Positions 8,411 to 18,287 of a stretch of 23,341 nucleotides of DNA are shown here, piece after piece. This DNA comes from Labilithrix luteola. Lineage in GTDB: Bacteria; Myxococcota_A; Polyangia; Polyangiales; Polyangiaceae. The notes beneath the pieces were generated by a model, which saw only the letters and a program-made list of their open reading frames with translations, was not told the origin of the DNA and did not search any database. Location of the stretch: contig JAMFST010000266.1 in NCBI GenBank assembly GCA_026225435.1, forward strand, positions 1 through 23,341, read 5' to 3'. Position numbers and translations under genes: made by a program. Each line of letters begins with the position of its first letter. Position 1 is the first letter of the stretch.

Positions 8411-9504
8411 TCACTGCGGGTTCCAGCAAGCGACGTGGTGGTGCGGGTCGTCTGCTCGAGCCACGAGCGGTGGCGTCTCCCGGTCGCAGGTCCCCTTGAC
8501 GGAGCGCGGGCAGCGCGGATGAAACGCGCAGCCGGACGGCGGATCGATGGGCGAGGGGACGTCCCCCTGCAAGAGGACGCGCAGGCGCCGCTTGGTCGCG
8601 TCGGCCGAGGGGATGGCGCCGAGCAGCGCCCGGGAATACGGGTGATGCGCCGACTCGTAGAGCGCCCGCGCCGGCGCCCGCTCCACGATCTTCCCCAGGT
8701 ACATCACGGCGACCCGGTCGCTCACGTGCTCGACCACGTTCAGGTCGTGCGAGATGAAGAGGTAGGCGACCCCCAGCTCGTCCTGCAGGTCCTCGAGCAG
8801 GTTCACGATCTGCGCCTGGATGGACACGTCGAGCGCGCTGATGGGCTCATCGCAGACGATGAAGTCGGGCCGCACCGCCAGCGCCCGGGCGATGCCGATG
8901 CGCTGCCGCTGCCCGCCGGAGAACTCGTGCGGGTAGCGGTCCATCATCTCGGGCCGCAGCCCGACCTTCTTGAGGAGCGCCTCGACCTGCGCCTCCTCAT
9001 CGTCGCGGTTCGCGGCCAGCTTGTGGATGCGGATCGGCTCGGACACCGCCTCGCGCACGGTGAGCCGCGGGTTGAGGCTGGAGTACGGGTCCTGGAAGAT
9101 GATCTGCATCCGCCGCCGCAACGGGCGCATCTCGCTGGCGCGCAGCGGGAGGATGTCGCGCCCCTCGAAGACCACGCGCCCGAAGCTCGGCTCGACCAGG
9201 CGCAGGAGCAGCCGCCCGAGCGTGCTCTTGCCGCAGCCGCTCTCTCCCACCAGGCCCATCGTCTCGCCGCGGCGTACGCGCAGCGACACGCCGTCCACCG
9301 CGCGCACCACCTTGCTCGCCCGGGCGAAGAGCCCCGGCTGCACCGGGAAGTACTTCCCCAGCTGATCGGCGGCCACGAGCGTGCGCCCTTTTCGTGGTGC
9401 GGCCGCGGCGGCCGCGTCCGCGTCACCGGCGGCCATCGCCAGCTGCACGCTGCGCGCGCTGAGCGCCGGAAGCTCGTCGGTGTCACCGAGGTCGATCTCG
9501 TCGG

Positions 9505-9508
<4 letters not shown>
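8411..9508 (-). CDS. oppF: Oligopeptide/dipeptide ABC transporter ATPase (OppF/DppF type)
   Basis: This 365-residue ABC ATPase has Walker [10 protein letters not shown] (88-96), Q-loop [11 protein letters not shown], signature SGGQRQR (from 197), Walker B FIVCDE (216-221) and the switch histidine in FISHD (His254). The C-terminal extension with [18 protein letters not shown] features and four cysteines (C327, C333, C341, C361) is typical of peptide-importer ATPases, where such cysteines can hold an iron-sulfur cluster. The first 48 or so residues are an acidic and Ala-rich tail not usual in the family. Start GTG 9508 is well supported: it overlaps the oppD stop as GTGA and is preceded five bases upstream by a near-perfect Shine-Dalgarno sequence. 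The frame is open further, to 9586, but only within oppD. No permease or binding-protein gene is in the window. Confidence 0.93.
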
Positions 9509-10524
<1,016 letters not shown>

Positions 10525-10604
10525 GCCCTCGCTCTGGCGTATCGCGAACGGCAGCTCGCGTCATGCGGCTTCGGCTATGCTCGTGGCTCGATGAGCGGCC
10601 CGGC
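10525..10604. promoter_or_regulatory. Divergent intergenic region between oppD and the rightward block
   Basis: This 80-bp gap between two divergent genes must hold the start signals for both, or they lie within coding sequence. On the + strand a TATGCT hexamer near 10576 looks like a -10 element, but no matching -35 element is seen 16-18 bp upstream. In the oppD direction GCGAGGG lies very close to the ATG. Promoters are not resolved. Confidence 0.25.
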
Positions 10605-11219
10605 ATGAGCGGTCTCGATCCGGCGCGCTTTCCTCGCCTGGCCGCGTACCTGGCTCGTCTGCCGCGCGGCATCGATTCGTTCCCCGAGGCGACGGGCAAG
10701 GTCTCGGTGGTGCGCGCGTTCATCGAGAGCACGCAGCTGTTGGACTTCGCCTTCGACGGCGTGCCCGAGCCGGTGGCGCAGCTTGTGCGGTCCCCGCCTC
10801 CGCATTCGAGCTGGGTCAGCGAGGTGCTCATGATGAGCACCCTCTACGCGCTCGTCGATCACCGGCGTCTTCCCAACGCGGCCATCGAGCGGTGGACCTA
10901 CGAGCAGAACAAGAAGCTGTTCGACAGCCGCATGTACCGCGCGCTCGTCGCGCTCGCAGGCCCCTCGCTCCTCATGCGCGGGACGCAGCTGCGCTGGGGC
11001 GCCTTCCACCGCGGCAGCACCCTCGAGCTGGTCGACATGGACGCTCACGGCGCGAGCCTGGTGCTGCGCTTCCCGCAGTGGGTCTTCGACGAGGCGCTGC
11101 TCATCGGGTTCGGCACCGGGATCCGCGCCGCCCTCGAGCTGTCGCGCGCGCCCGACGCGACGGTGCGGCTGGTCGAGCACACCCCGCGGAGCGCCCGCTA
11201 CCAGGGGCGCTGGGGCTGA
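10605..11219 (+). CDS. Conserved-looking hypothetical protein, about 204 residues
   Basis: No family name can be given with confidence. The protein is a compact, probably soluble and cytoplasmic alpha/beta protein with no signal peptide or membrane segment. Its opening (RFPRLAAYLARLPRGIDSFP) and its C-terminal half resemble short paralogous proteins abundant in myxobacteria (the DUF2378/TIGR02265 type, related to V4R/HNOB-like folds); the C-terminal pattern is a strand-rich stretch, an amphipathic helix and a final strand ending in ARYQGRWG. That resemblance is from memory of the pattern and is tentative. ATG 10605 is preferred over an in-frame start at 10563, which would add 14 Arg/Cys-rich residues inside the divergent promoter gap. 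The stop is followed after 2 nt by the ATG of the DNRLRE-like lipoprotein, so the two are likely translationally coupled. Confidence 0.75.
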   Translation: MSGLDPARFPRLAAYLARLPRGIDSFPEATGKVSVVRAFIESTQLLDFAFDGVPEPVAQLVRSPPPHSSWVSEVLMMSTLYALVDHRRLPNAAIERWTYEQNKKLFDSRMYRALVALAGPSLLMRGTQLRWGAFHRGSTLELVDMDAHGASLVLRFPQWVFDEALLIGFGTGIRAALELSRAPDATVRLVEHTPRSARYQGRWG

Positions 11220-11221
11220 TC

Positions 11222-11962
11222 ATGTCCGGCCGAGCCATCATCGCCGCGGTCGGCGCGCTCGCCTGGCTGGCGTCGCTGGCGAGCTGCGCGCGCCCGGCCG
11301 CCGTCGGCTGCACCGAGACGAGCTGCGGCGGCGCCATGTCCTGCGTCGCCGGTCGCTGCGAGCCCCACCGCCCGGGTGCGCGCCCGGCGATCGACGACCC
11401 GTCGGTGGTGCGCCTGGTGCTCCCCGCGACCGCCATGGGCTACCTGCGCGAAGGCGGCGACGGCAGCGACGTGCCTCTCGTCTACGACCTCGGCCGCGCG
11501 GGGCACGACGCCGAGCTGCTCCTGCGCTTCGACCGGCCGGCCGGCTTCTACCGCTCGCTCGGACGGATCGTCGAGGCGTACCTCGTTGTCCCGCTCGCGG
11601 ACGACCCGGCGCTCCCCGGCCCGGCTGCCTCCGAGCCGACGTCGCTCGCCGTCGCGCCGGTGGTGGCGTCGTGGTCGCCGGCCACGGCGAGCTGGTCCCA
11701 TCGCCCGTCCCTCGATTCGGCGGCACGTTCGACCACAGTGGTTCCAAATGTAGGTGCACCGCTATCTCCGCGTCTCGTGCGGTTCGACGTGAAGGCGCTG
11801 GTCGAAGGCTGGCGCCTGCAGGACGCGAAAGACCAGGGGCTGGCGGTGACCGGCGACAAGGACAGCGCGTCCGGACTATCGTTTGCGACGCCCGCGGCGG
11901 CCGACGCCGTCACCTTGCCCGGTGGCGGCCTGCCGTTCCTCGAGCTGTATCTCGCCCCCTGA
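11222..11962 (+). CDS. DNRLRE-domain-like lipoprotein
   Basis: This 246-residue protein begins with a signal peptide and a lipobox-like LASC, so Cys22 is the probable acylation site. Next is a small cysteine-rich patch (CTETSCGGAMSCVAGRC) common in myxobacterial surface proteins. The remainder resembles the DNRLRE/CBM96-type beta-sandwich. A leading strand (VVRLVLPATAMGYLREG) and a strand with ELLLRFD are followed by a hydrophobic LGRIVEAYLVVPL. Two Trp-containing segments (ASWSPATASWSHRPS) come next, then VRFDVKALVEGWRLQD, a glycine-led strand (GLAVTGDKD) and the closing PFLELYLAP. DNRLRE domains occur in surface and secreted proteins and may bind carbohydrate or stabilise adhesins; the role here is unknown. 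The longer open frame upstream is a shadow of the preceding gene; ATG 11222 fits both the signal peptide and the 2-nt coupling. Confidence 0.8.
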   Translation: MSGRAIIAAVGALAWLASLASCARPAAVGCTETSCGGAMSCVAGRCEPHRPGARPAIDDPSVVRLVLPATAMGYLREGGDGSDVPLVYDLGRAGHDAELLLRFDRPAGFYRSLGRIVEAYLVVPLADDPALPGPAASEPTSLAVAPVVASWSPATASWSHRPSLDSAARSTTVVPNVGAPLSPRLVRFDVKALVEGWRLQDAKDQGLAVTGDKDSASGLSFATPAAADAVTLPGGGLPFLELYLAP

Positions 11963-11996
11963 ACTGGCGCCCCCTGATGAATGCGCTGCTCTTCCG

Positions 11997-12013
11997 GTCG
12001 TCTACGAGACGAC
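11997..12013. promoter_or_regulatory. Perfect inverted repeat in the leader of the small secreted-protein gene
   Basis: GTCGTCT-ACG-AGACGAC is a perfect 7-bp stem with a 3-nt loop, lying 23 bp before the ATG at 12037 and 34 bp after the previous stop. It could be a protein-binding operator or an mRNA hairpin; it lacks the T-run of an intrinsic terminator. Confidence 0.35.
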
Positions 12014-12036
12014 GCATCACGAAAGGTGAAGTCACC

Positions 12037-12447
12037 ATGAAGACCCTGTCTCTCGCCCGGCCCGCCCGTCTCGCCGCCTCCGTCCTCGCGCTCGCCTGCG
12101 TCGCGGGTGCCTCGCTGCTCTCCACCGGCGCCCATGCCGCCACCGCGTCCGATTCGGCCACGCGCGTCGCCGGCTCAAGCGACTACGCCGTCGCCACCAG
12201 CCCCAACGGCGCCGGCATGAACGTGAACGTCACCGTCACCGGCGACTGGCACATCAACAAGGCTTACCCGGTGAAGTTCAACGCCAAGCCGGTCGACGCC
12301 AGCAAGATCACCTACGCCGGCCCGAGCGACAACCCCAACGCCGTCACCATCGCCGTTCCGGACGCGAAGGCCGGCAAGCTGAAGTTCGGCTACTGCAAGT
12401 CGGACGGCAGCTCGTGCGCCTTCGGCGAGGTCGACGTAAAACTCTGA
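12037..12447 (+). CDS. Small secreted protein with DsbD-N-terminal-like fold
   Basis: This 136-residue protein has a clear signal peptide ending in AHA before ATASDS, so it is periplasmic or secreted and not a lipoprotein. The mature part has the arrangement GDWHINKAYPVKFNAKP, then YAGPSDNPNAVTIAVPDAKAG, then a strand with two cysteines (FGYCKSDGSSCAFGEVDVKL). Small proteins with this His-Ile-Asn-Lys-x-Tyr-Pro segment followed by a C-x6-C strand resemble the immunoglobulin-like N-terminal domain of the disulfide reductase DsbD. I infer a similar beta-sandwich, possibly with an intramolecular disulfide; no enzymatic function is claimed. The start is supported by AAAGGTGA seven bases upstream of ATG 12037. 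It lies 74 bp after the lipoprotein gene and 32 bp before the acyl-CoA synthetase. Confidence 0.85.
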   Translation: MKTLSLARPARLAASVLALACVAGASLLSTGAHAATASDSATRVAGSSDYAVATSPNGAGMNVNVTVTGDWHINKAYPVKFNAKPVDASKITYAGPSDNPNAVTIAVPDAKAGKLKFGYCKSDGSSCAFGEVDVKL

Positions 12448-12479
12448 GCGACTGACGGACCACGAGAGACGGAGACGCG

Positions 12480-14066
<1,587 letters not shown>

Positions 14067-14096
14067 GCTGCGACCTTGAGGTATGGTCGCGCCGCG

Positions 14097-15380
14097 ATGG
14101 CGCTAGCGACCACCGAGTGGCCCAGGCTGGGGGCCGCGTCCGCATGGCAAGGCGATCTCGCGCCGCTCCTCGACGAGGCGGCTCGCGGGAGCTTCGACCC
14201 GCTCGCCGCCCGCCTCGCGCAGACGCGCGGCCACTGGGACGAGCGCGCCTTCCTCCTCGAGTGCGTGGTGCACGGTCGCCTGCCGGAGCCCGCGCTCGGC
14301 GCCTGGTACGCGCCTCGCGCCGGGCAGGCCGGGGCCGAGCTCCTCTTCGGCGCGGCCAACCTGGCGTGGGCGCGGTCGAGCGCGGCGGCGGATCGCCAGG
14401 CGAAGCTGATCGCCGCCGAGCAGTCCTTCCTCCGCGCTTTCCCCCTCGACCCGGCCGATCCCACGCCCGGCATCTTCCTCCTCCGCGCGAGCGTCCCGCT
14501 CCGCCGGCCGCAGGACGCGCTCGGGCGTGTCTTCGCCCAGAGCAACCAGCGCGATCCGGCCAACCTCCCGCTGCACCTGGCCTACCTCGACTCGCTGCTG
14601 GGCGAGGGGGGAGACGCGAGCGCGGCGCTCGGCTGGGCGAGTGAGGTCTCGGCGCAGTGTCCGCCCGGGCTCGAGCTGCACATGCTGGTGGTGCAGGCGC
14701 TCGTGCGCACCTGGGAGGCGGCGTACTTCACCGACCCGGTCGCGCGCACCGGCGCCAACATCGAGCGCGCCGAGCACGTGCTCACCCCCGCGGCGCGCAC
14801 CGAGGTGGTCGCCGTCTGCGAGCGCTCGCTCCAGCACCCGAGCTTCGTCTCTCAGCGCAGCAGCCTGTACCTGCGAAACCTCGCCGCCTTCTGGTATTTC
14901 CTCGTCGCCGACCGCGAGCGCCTCGCCGCCGAGCTGCAGCGCATCGGCCCTTCCTACACCCCGGACCCGTGGGCCGCGCGCGGTGCAGGCGACGCCCGCC
15001 GCGGCTACTCGCGGGCCATCGACGTCGCGCGCGGCCGCGGTCTGTCCGGTCTGCTCCTGCTCGTCGGTGGCCCGAAGAACGCTCTGCGCATCGCTGGCGG
15101 CATCGCCGCGGCGGTCCTCGTCTTCAGCCTGGGGAGCTGGATCATCGAGCGGCCGGCGAAGATCGGCCAGGCCTGCAAGTTCGACGGCGATTGCAGCTCG
15201 GGCATGTGCCTCGGCCCCATCGGCAAGAGCTACTGCTCGCACGAGTGCACGACCGACAGCCAGTGCAGCAACTCCACCGGCGCGGGCAGCTACAGCTGCG
15301 CGCAGAGCAAGGAGACGCTGCACCCGACGGGGCAGAAGCCGGTCGACGCCATCGTCCACGCCTGCGTCCCGCAGCTGTAA
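14097..15380 (+). CDS. TPR-like protein with membrane anchor and Cys-rich tail
   Basis: This 427-residue protein has an alpha-helical N-terminal region of about 310 residues. Repeat-like segments such as AEQSFLRAFPLDPADPTPGIFLL and FAQSNQRDPANLPLHLAYLDSLL look like degenerate tetratricopeptide repeats. One transmembrane segment follows at about residues 331-347 (IAGGIAAAVLVFSLGSWII). The C-terminus has about 75 residues with the myxobacterial-style pattern GQACKFDGDCSSGMCLG, YCSHECTTDSQC and a final HACVPQL, containing nine or so cysteines that probably form disulfides outside the cytoplasm. With no signal peptide, the TPR part is likely cytoplasmic and the Cys tail periplasmic. ATG 14097 is used; an in-frame TTG at 14076 would add seven residues but has no better ribosome site. 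It lies 30 nt after the synthetase and 12 nt before the fusion gene. Function unknown. Confidence 0.88.
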   Translation: MALATTEWPRLGAASAWQGDLAPLLDEAARGSFDPLAARLAQTRGHWDERAFLLECVVHGRLPEPALGAWYAPRAGQAGAELLFGAANLAWARSSAAADRQAKLIAAEQSFLRAFPLDPADPTPGIFLLRASVPLRRPQDALGRVFAQSNQRDPANLPLHLAYLDSLLGEGGDASAALGWASEVSAQCPPGLELHMLVVQALVRTWEAAYFTDPVARTGANIERAEHVLTPAARTEVVAVCERSLQHPSFVSQRSSLYLRNLAAFWYFLVADRERLAAELQRIGPSYTPDPWAARGAGDARRGYSRAIDVARGRGLSGLLLLVGGPKNALRIAGGIAAAVLVFSLGSWIIERPAKIGQACKFDGDCSSGMCLGPIGKSYCSHECTTDSQCSNSTGAGSYSCAQSKETLHPTGQKPVDAIVHACVPQL

Positions 15381-15392
15381 GGTCCCTCTCGC

Positions 15393-16535
15393 ATGCCCCT
15401 CGACGTCTACCTCGACTTCGTCTCGCCCTACGCGTACCTCGCCTGGCGCCGCGCCCCCGCGTTGCTCGTCGGCGAGACGCTCCGCCCGCACGCGGTGCTG
15501 CTGGGGCCGATCCTTGCGCGCCACGGCAACCTCGGTCCGGCGGAGATCCCGCCGAAGCGCAGCTTCATGATCCGCGACACCCTGCGCCGCGCTGCCGCCG
15601 CGGAGGTGCCGCTGGTGTGGCCGGAGCGGCACCCGTTCAAGTCGGTGCTCGCGGCGAAGGTCGTCCACGCGGCGCCGGAGGAGCAGCGCATCCAGGTGAC
15701 CGACGCGCTCTTCGCCGCGGGCTGGGCCCACGGTCGGGACCTCGAGGATCGCGAGGTCGTCCACGCCGCGCTCACGGCGGCCGGTCTCGACGCGGACGCC
15801 ATCCTCACCCGCGCGCTCGACGCCGCCACCGGCCGTGCCCTGCGCGACGCCACGGCGGCGGCTCTCGCGCGCGGTGTCTTCGGCGTGCCCACCTTCGTCG
15901 ACGACGACGGCGAGCTGTTCTTCGGCGACGATCAGATCGAGCGCATCGCCCGCAAGCGGGCCGGCTCCGATCCGCTCGGACCTCTGCAGCGCGAGCAGGC
16001 CGCAGAGGTCGGCGCGCGCCCGCTCGGCGTCCGCCGCAAGGAGGTCGGGTCCAGGGACACCGCCCCCCAGGTCGGTCCGAGCACCGCGGGGCTCGTCGTG
16101 GAGCTCGACCCGGCGATCGCCGCCAACGTGCTGCGCGCCTACCAGGCACCGTTCATCGGCTCGCTCGGGATCGAGCTGCTCCGCATCGCACCGGGAGAGA
16201 CGGTCGCCGCGCTCGACGTCCAGCCGCACCACCGGCAGCAGGACGGGTTCGTCCACGCCGGCGTGCTCGCCACCATGGCCGATCACAACGCCGGTGGCTG
16301 CTCGCTCACCACCGTGCCCGTCGGCACCGCCACGCTCACCATCGAGTTCAAGATCAACCTGCTGCGCCCGGCGCTCGGGCCGCGGATCATCTGCCGGTCC
16401 AAGCTGCTCCGCGGCGGCAAGACGGTGTCGATCGTCGAGTCGGAGCTCTTTGACAAGCGCGGGCCGGGGCCGGAAGAGATCCTCGTCGCCAAGCAGACCG
16501 TGACGCTCGCGCTGCGCATGCTCCCCGGCAGCTGA
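15393..16535 (+). CDS. Fusion: HCCA-isomerase-type (DsbA-like) domain plus PaaI-type hotdog thioesterase
   Basis: This 380-residue protein joins two domains in one uninterrupted frame. Residues 1 to about 195 match the 2-hydroxychromene-2-carboxylate isomerase/kappa-GST branch of the DsbA-like thioredoxin fold. It opens with LDVYLDFVSPYAYLAW, where Ser-Pro-Tyr replaces the CXXC of oxidoreductases, and has the cis-proline motif GVFGVPTFVDDDGELFFGDDQ. After a charged linker (about 196-230), residues 231-378 match a PaaI-type hotdog thioesterase: ELDPAIAANVLRAYQAPF, VQPHHRQQDGFVHAGVLATMADH (with the family's HAG-x-x-A-x-x-D core) and LTIEFKINLLRPALG. HCCA isomerases act with glutathione in aromatic degradation, and PaaI-type enzymes hydrolyse acyl-CoA. 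Any joint role is inference. A separately translated thioesterase from an internal GTG near 16099 is possible but less likely. Confidence 0.85.
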   Translation: MPLDVYLDFVSPYAYLAWRRAPALLVGETLRPHAVLLGPILARHGNLGPAEIPPKRSFMIRDTLRRAAAAEVPLVWPERHPFKSVLAAKVVHAAPEEQRIQVTDALFAAGWAHGRDLEDREVVHAALTAAGLDADAILTRALDAATGRALRDATAAALARGVFGVPTFVDDDGELFFGDDQIERIARKRAGSDPLGPLQREQAAEVGARPLGVRRKEVGSRDTAPQVGPSTAGLVVELDPAIAANVLRAYQAPFIGSLGIELLRIAPGETVAALDVQPHHRQQDGFVHAGVLATMADHNAGGCSLTTVPVGTATLTIEFKINLLRPALGPRIICRSKLLRGGKTVSIVESELFDKRGPGPEEILVAKQTVTLALRMLPGS

Positions 16536-16650
16536 CCGAGCGTGGCGAAATGCTCTCGCGCTCGCCGCGAGGCGGGCAGGGGAGATCGCCGGATCTCGCG
16601 AGAAACCGCGCTCGAGCCCGCGCGGCACGGCGTCTGCAGTCGCAGCGGGC
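16536..16650 (+). promoter_or_regulatory. Intergenic region with nested inverted repeats before the small lipoprotein genes
   Basis: This 115-bp gap contains GAGATC-GCCG-GATCTC (16582-16597), a 6-bp stem with a 4-nt loop, overlapping the perfect 10-bp palindrome TCTCGCGAGA (16594-16603). The overlap means only one can form at a time in RNA; as DNA either could be an operator. There is no T-run for a terminator, and no convincing -35/-10 pair was found by eye. Confidence 0.35.
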
Positions 16651-16902
16651 ATGAAAGCGCTCGCCGGATTCGCCGTGTGTGCAGCCGTGGCTGCCTTCGC
16701 CGTCGGTTGTGACAATCATGACAGCCAGACCCCGCTCGGTGCCGCGCCGGCCGACACCTTCGTCGGCTCGAGCTTCGGCCCGGCCCCGACCAACCCGGGG
16801 TACGTCGTGCCCGCCAGCCCGCCGAGCGACAACCACGGCAACGGAACCCTGGGTAGCAGCACCGGCTCGCACGAGCTCGACACCAAGGGAGGCAACCCGT
16901 GA
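16651..16902 (+). CDS. Small lipoprotein, 83 residues
   Basis: The signal peptide ends in the lipobox FAVGC, so Cys20 should be acylated. The mature chain is about 64 residues of Pro/Gly/Ser/Thr/Asn-rich, probably unstructured sequence ending in DTKGGNP, with no domain recognised. The residue after the lipidated Cys is Asp, which in Escherichia coli retains lipoproteins in the inner membrane; whether this holds in this lineage is unknown. Its TGA overlaps the GTG of the next gene by four bases, so the two are likely made together. Confidence 0.75.
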   Translation: MKALAGFAVCAAVAAFAVGCDNHDSQTPLGAAPADTFVGSSFGPAPTNPGYVVPASPPSDNHGNGTLGSSTGSHELDTKGGNP

Positions 16903-17207
16903 GCACCCCGCGCGAATCCCGCACCTCGATCGTCCCGGCCGCCACCGGTCGCGCGCACGCGGCCTACTGGGGCCTCCTCGCCGCGTGCCTGCTCACCGCC
17001 GCCGCGGCGTCTCCCGCCTGCAACAAGCCGTCGGAGACCGACGCCACCACCAGCACCAAGACCACCCCCGGCAACATGCCGCTCGCGCCTGCCGCCTCGG
17101 CCGATCCGGCCAATCCGCGCCACGTGACGATGAAGGGGGCTGCCCCCGGCGCGACGGTCGAAGGGGAGCAACCGGTCCTCGCCGACGGTGGCGCCGCCGT
17201 CCGCTGA
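16899..17207 (+). CDS. Small exported protein, probable lipoprotein, 102 residues
   Basis: No family is recognised. A hydrophobic segment (about residues 22-38, AYWGLLAACLLTAAAAS) ends at ASPAC, a weak lipobox that would make Cys41 the acylated residue; a single-pass N-terminal anchor is the alternative. The rest is about 60 residues of Thr/Pro/Ala/Gly-rich sequence without obvious structure. The GTG start at 16899 is well supported by GGGAGG six bases upstream and by the GTGA overlap with the previous gene. It ends 72 bp before pldA on the same strand, so a shared transcript with the phospholipase is possible. Confidence 0.7.
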   Translation: MSTPRESRTSIVPAATGRAHAAYWGLLAACLLTAAAASPACNKPSETDATTSTKTTPGNMPLAPAASADPANPRHVTMKGAAPGATVEGEQPVLADGGAAVR

Positions 17208-17279
17208 GCTCGCGCAAACGACTGCGGAAGAGTCGCGAATAGGGACAGCGGGGCGTGTGACTTTGCTAGCTCGCAACGC

Positions 17280-18269
17280 ATGCGCCCGCGTTGCCTCGGT
17301 GGTCTCGTCTCGGTCCTCGCGGTCGCTTTCCCGGTCCTCGCGCACGCGCAGGAGGAGGACGTGTACTTCGAGACCGTCCGCGGCGCGCGCGACGACGGCT
17401 GCTCCGAGAAGGGGAAATACGTCTGCTACGACCTCCTCTCGACGCACCACGAGAACTACTTCCTCAGCGGCTTCAACGGCGCCACGCAGGTCAAGTTCCA
17501 GTTCAGCGTGAAGTACAACCTGTGGCCCAACGAGACGCCGAGCACCGTGCAGTTCGGCTACACGCAGCTGAACAAGTGGAACATGTACAGCGCCTCGTCG
17601 CCGTTCACCGAGACCAACTACAACCCCGAGGCCTTCTACACGTACGACTTCCGCGCGCACGGCCACGCCATCGCTCGCGTGGCCGACGACGCGCAGCAGA
17701 GTGACCTCGTGAAGGACACTGCCGCGGCACCCGCACCCGCACCCGATGCCGAGCGCGACGTGCGTTGCACCGCGTCCTTCCTCCGCGGCGGCTTCGAGCA
17801 CCAGTCGAACGGGCTCGGCGGGGTCAGCTCGCGCGGCTGGAACCGTGTGTACGGCGAGGCGCGCGGTGGCTGCGAGCTCGGCCCGGTCGCCTACGTCACC
17901 GGCGACCTCACCGCCTGGCTGCCCCCCTTCGGGGACAGCGACAACCCGGACATCTCCAAGTACCTCGGCTCCGGGGATCTCACCGTCGCGCTCGGCCTGA
18001 GCAGCGACGACTGGTGGGGCGCCGCCGAGGTGGCCGCCACCGTCCGCAAGGGGTGGCGCGCCGCCATCGGCGTCGGCGGCCTCGAGGTCGACGCTCGCTG
18101 GCGCCCTGGCTACGCCAGCCTCTCCAAGAGCTGGCGCTTCATCCCTTACTTCTTCGGACAGATGTACACCGGCTACGGCGAGACCTTGCTCGACTACAAC
18201 AACCCGGAGACGAGCATCCGCATCGGCTTCGGCCTCTCCGGCTCGGTGCGCTGGAAGAAGTCCAACTAG
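17280..18269 (+). CDS. pldA: Outer-membrane phospholipase A (OMPLA)
   Basis: This 329-residue protein is recognised as PldA, a 12-stranded outer-membrane beta-barrel that removes acyl chains from phospholipids when bilayer asymmetry is disturbed. The signal peptide ends at AHAQEEDVY. Family signatures include FNGATQVKFQFSVKYNLW, SSPFTETNYNPEAF, NPDISKYLG and YTGYGETLLDYN. The catalytic triad is intact with family spacing: His174 and Ser176 in EHQSNG, and Asn188 in SRGWNR, equivalent to H142, S144 and N156 of the Escherichia coli enzyme. The last strand ends in a basic WKKSN rather than the usual terminal aromatic. An insertion of about 30 residues (about 133-162, with an Ala-Pro tract) precedes the catalytic strand and is absent from the E. 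coli sequence. ATG 17280 has no clear ribosome site. The gene converges on the SDR gene with 18 bp between stops. Confidence 0.93.
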   Translation: MRPRCLGGLVSVLAVAFPVLAHAQEEDVYFETVRGARDDGCSEKGKYVCYDLLSTHHENYFLSGFNGATQVKFQFSVKYNLWPNETPSTVQFGYTQLNKWNMYSASSPFTETNYNPEAFYTYDFRAHGHAIARVADDAQQSDLVKDTAAAPAPAPDAERDVRCTASFLRGGFEHQSNGLGGVSSRGWNRVYGEARGGCELGPVAYVTGDLTAWLPPFGDSDNPDISKYLGSGDLTVALGLSSDDWWGAAEVAATVRKGWRAAIGVGGLEVDARWRPGYASLSKSWRFIPYFFGQMYTGYGETLLDYNNPETSIRIGFGLSGSVRWKKSN

Positions 18270-18287
18270 CCGAGCGACGCGGCGCGC

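Noticed and set aside
14103..16715. An 870-codon open frame on the minus strand
   Set aside because: It lies antisense to the TPR/Cys protein and the isomerase-thioesterase fusion, both with clear domains. The translation is Arg/Ala/Gly/Val-rich without motifs, as expected for a shadow frame in GC-rich DNA.
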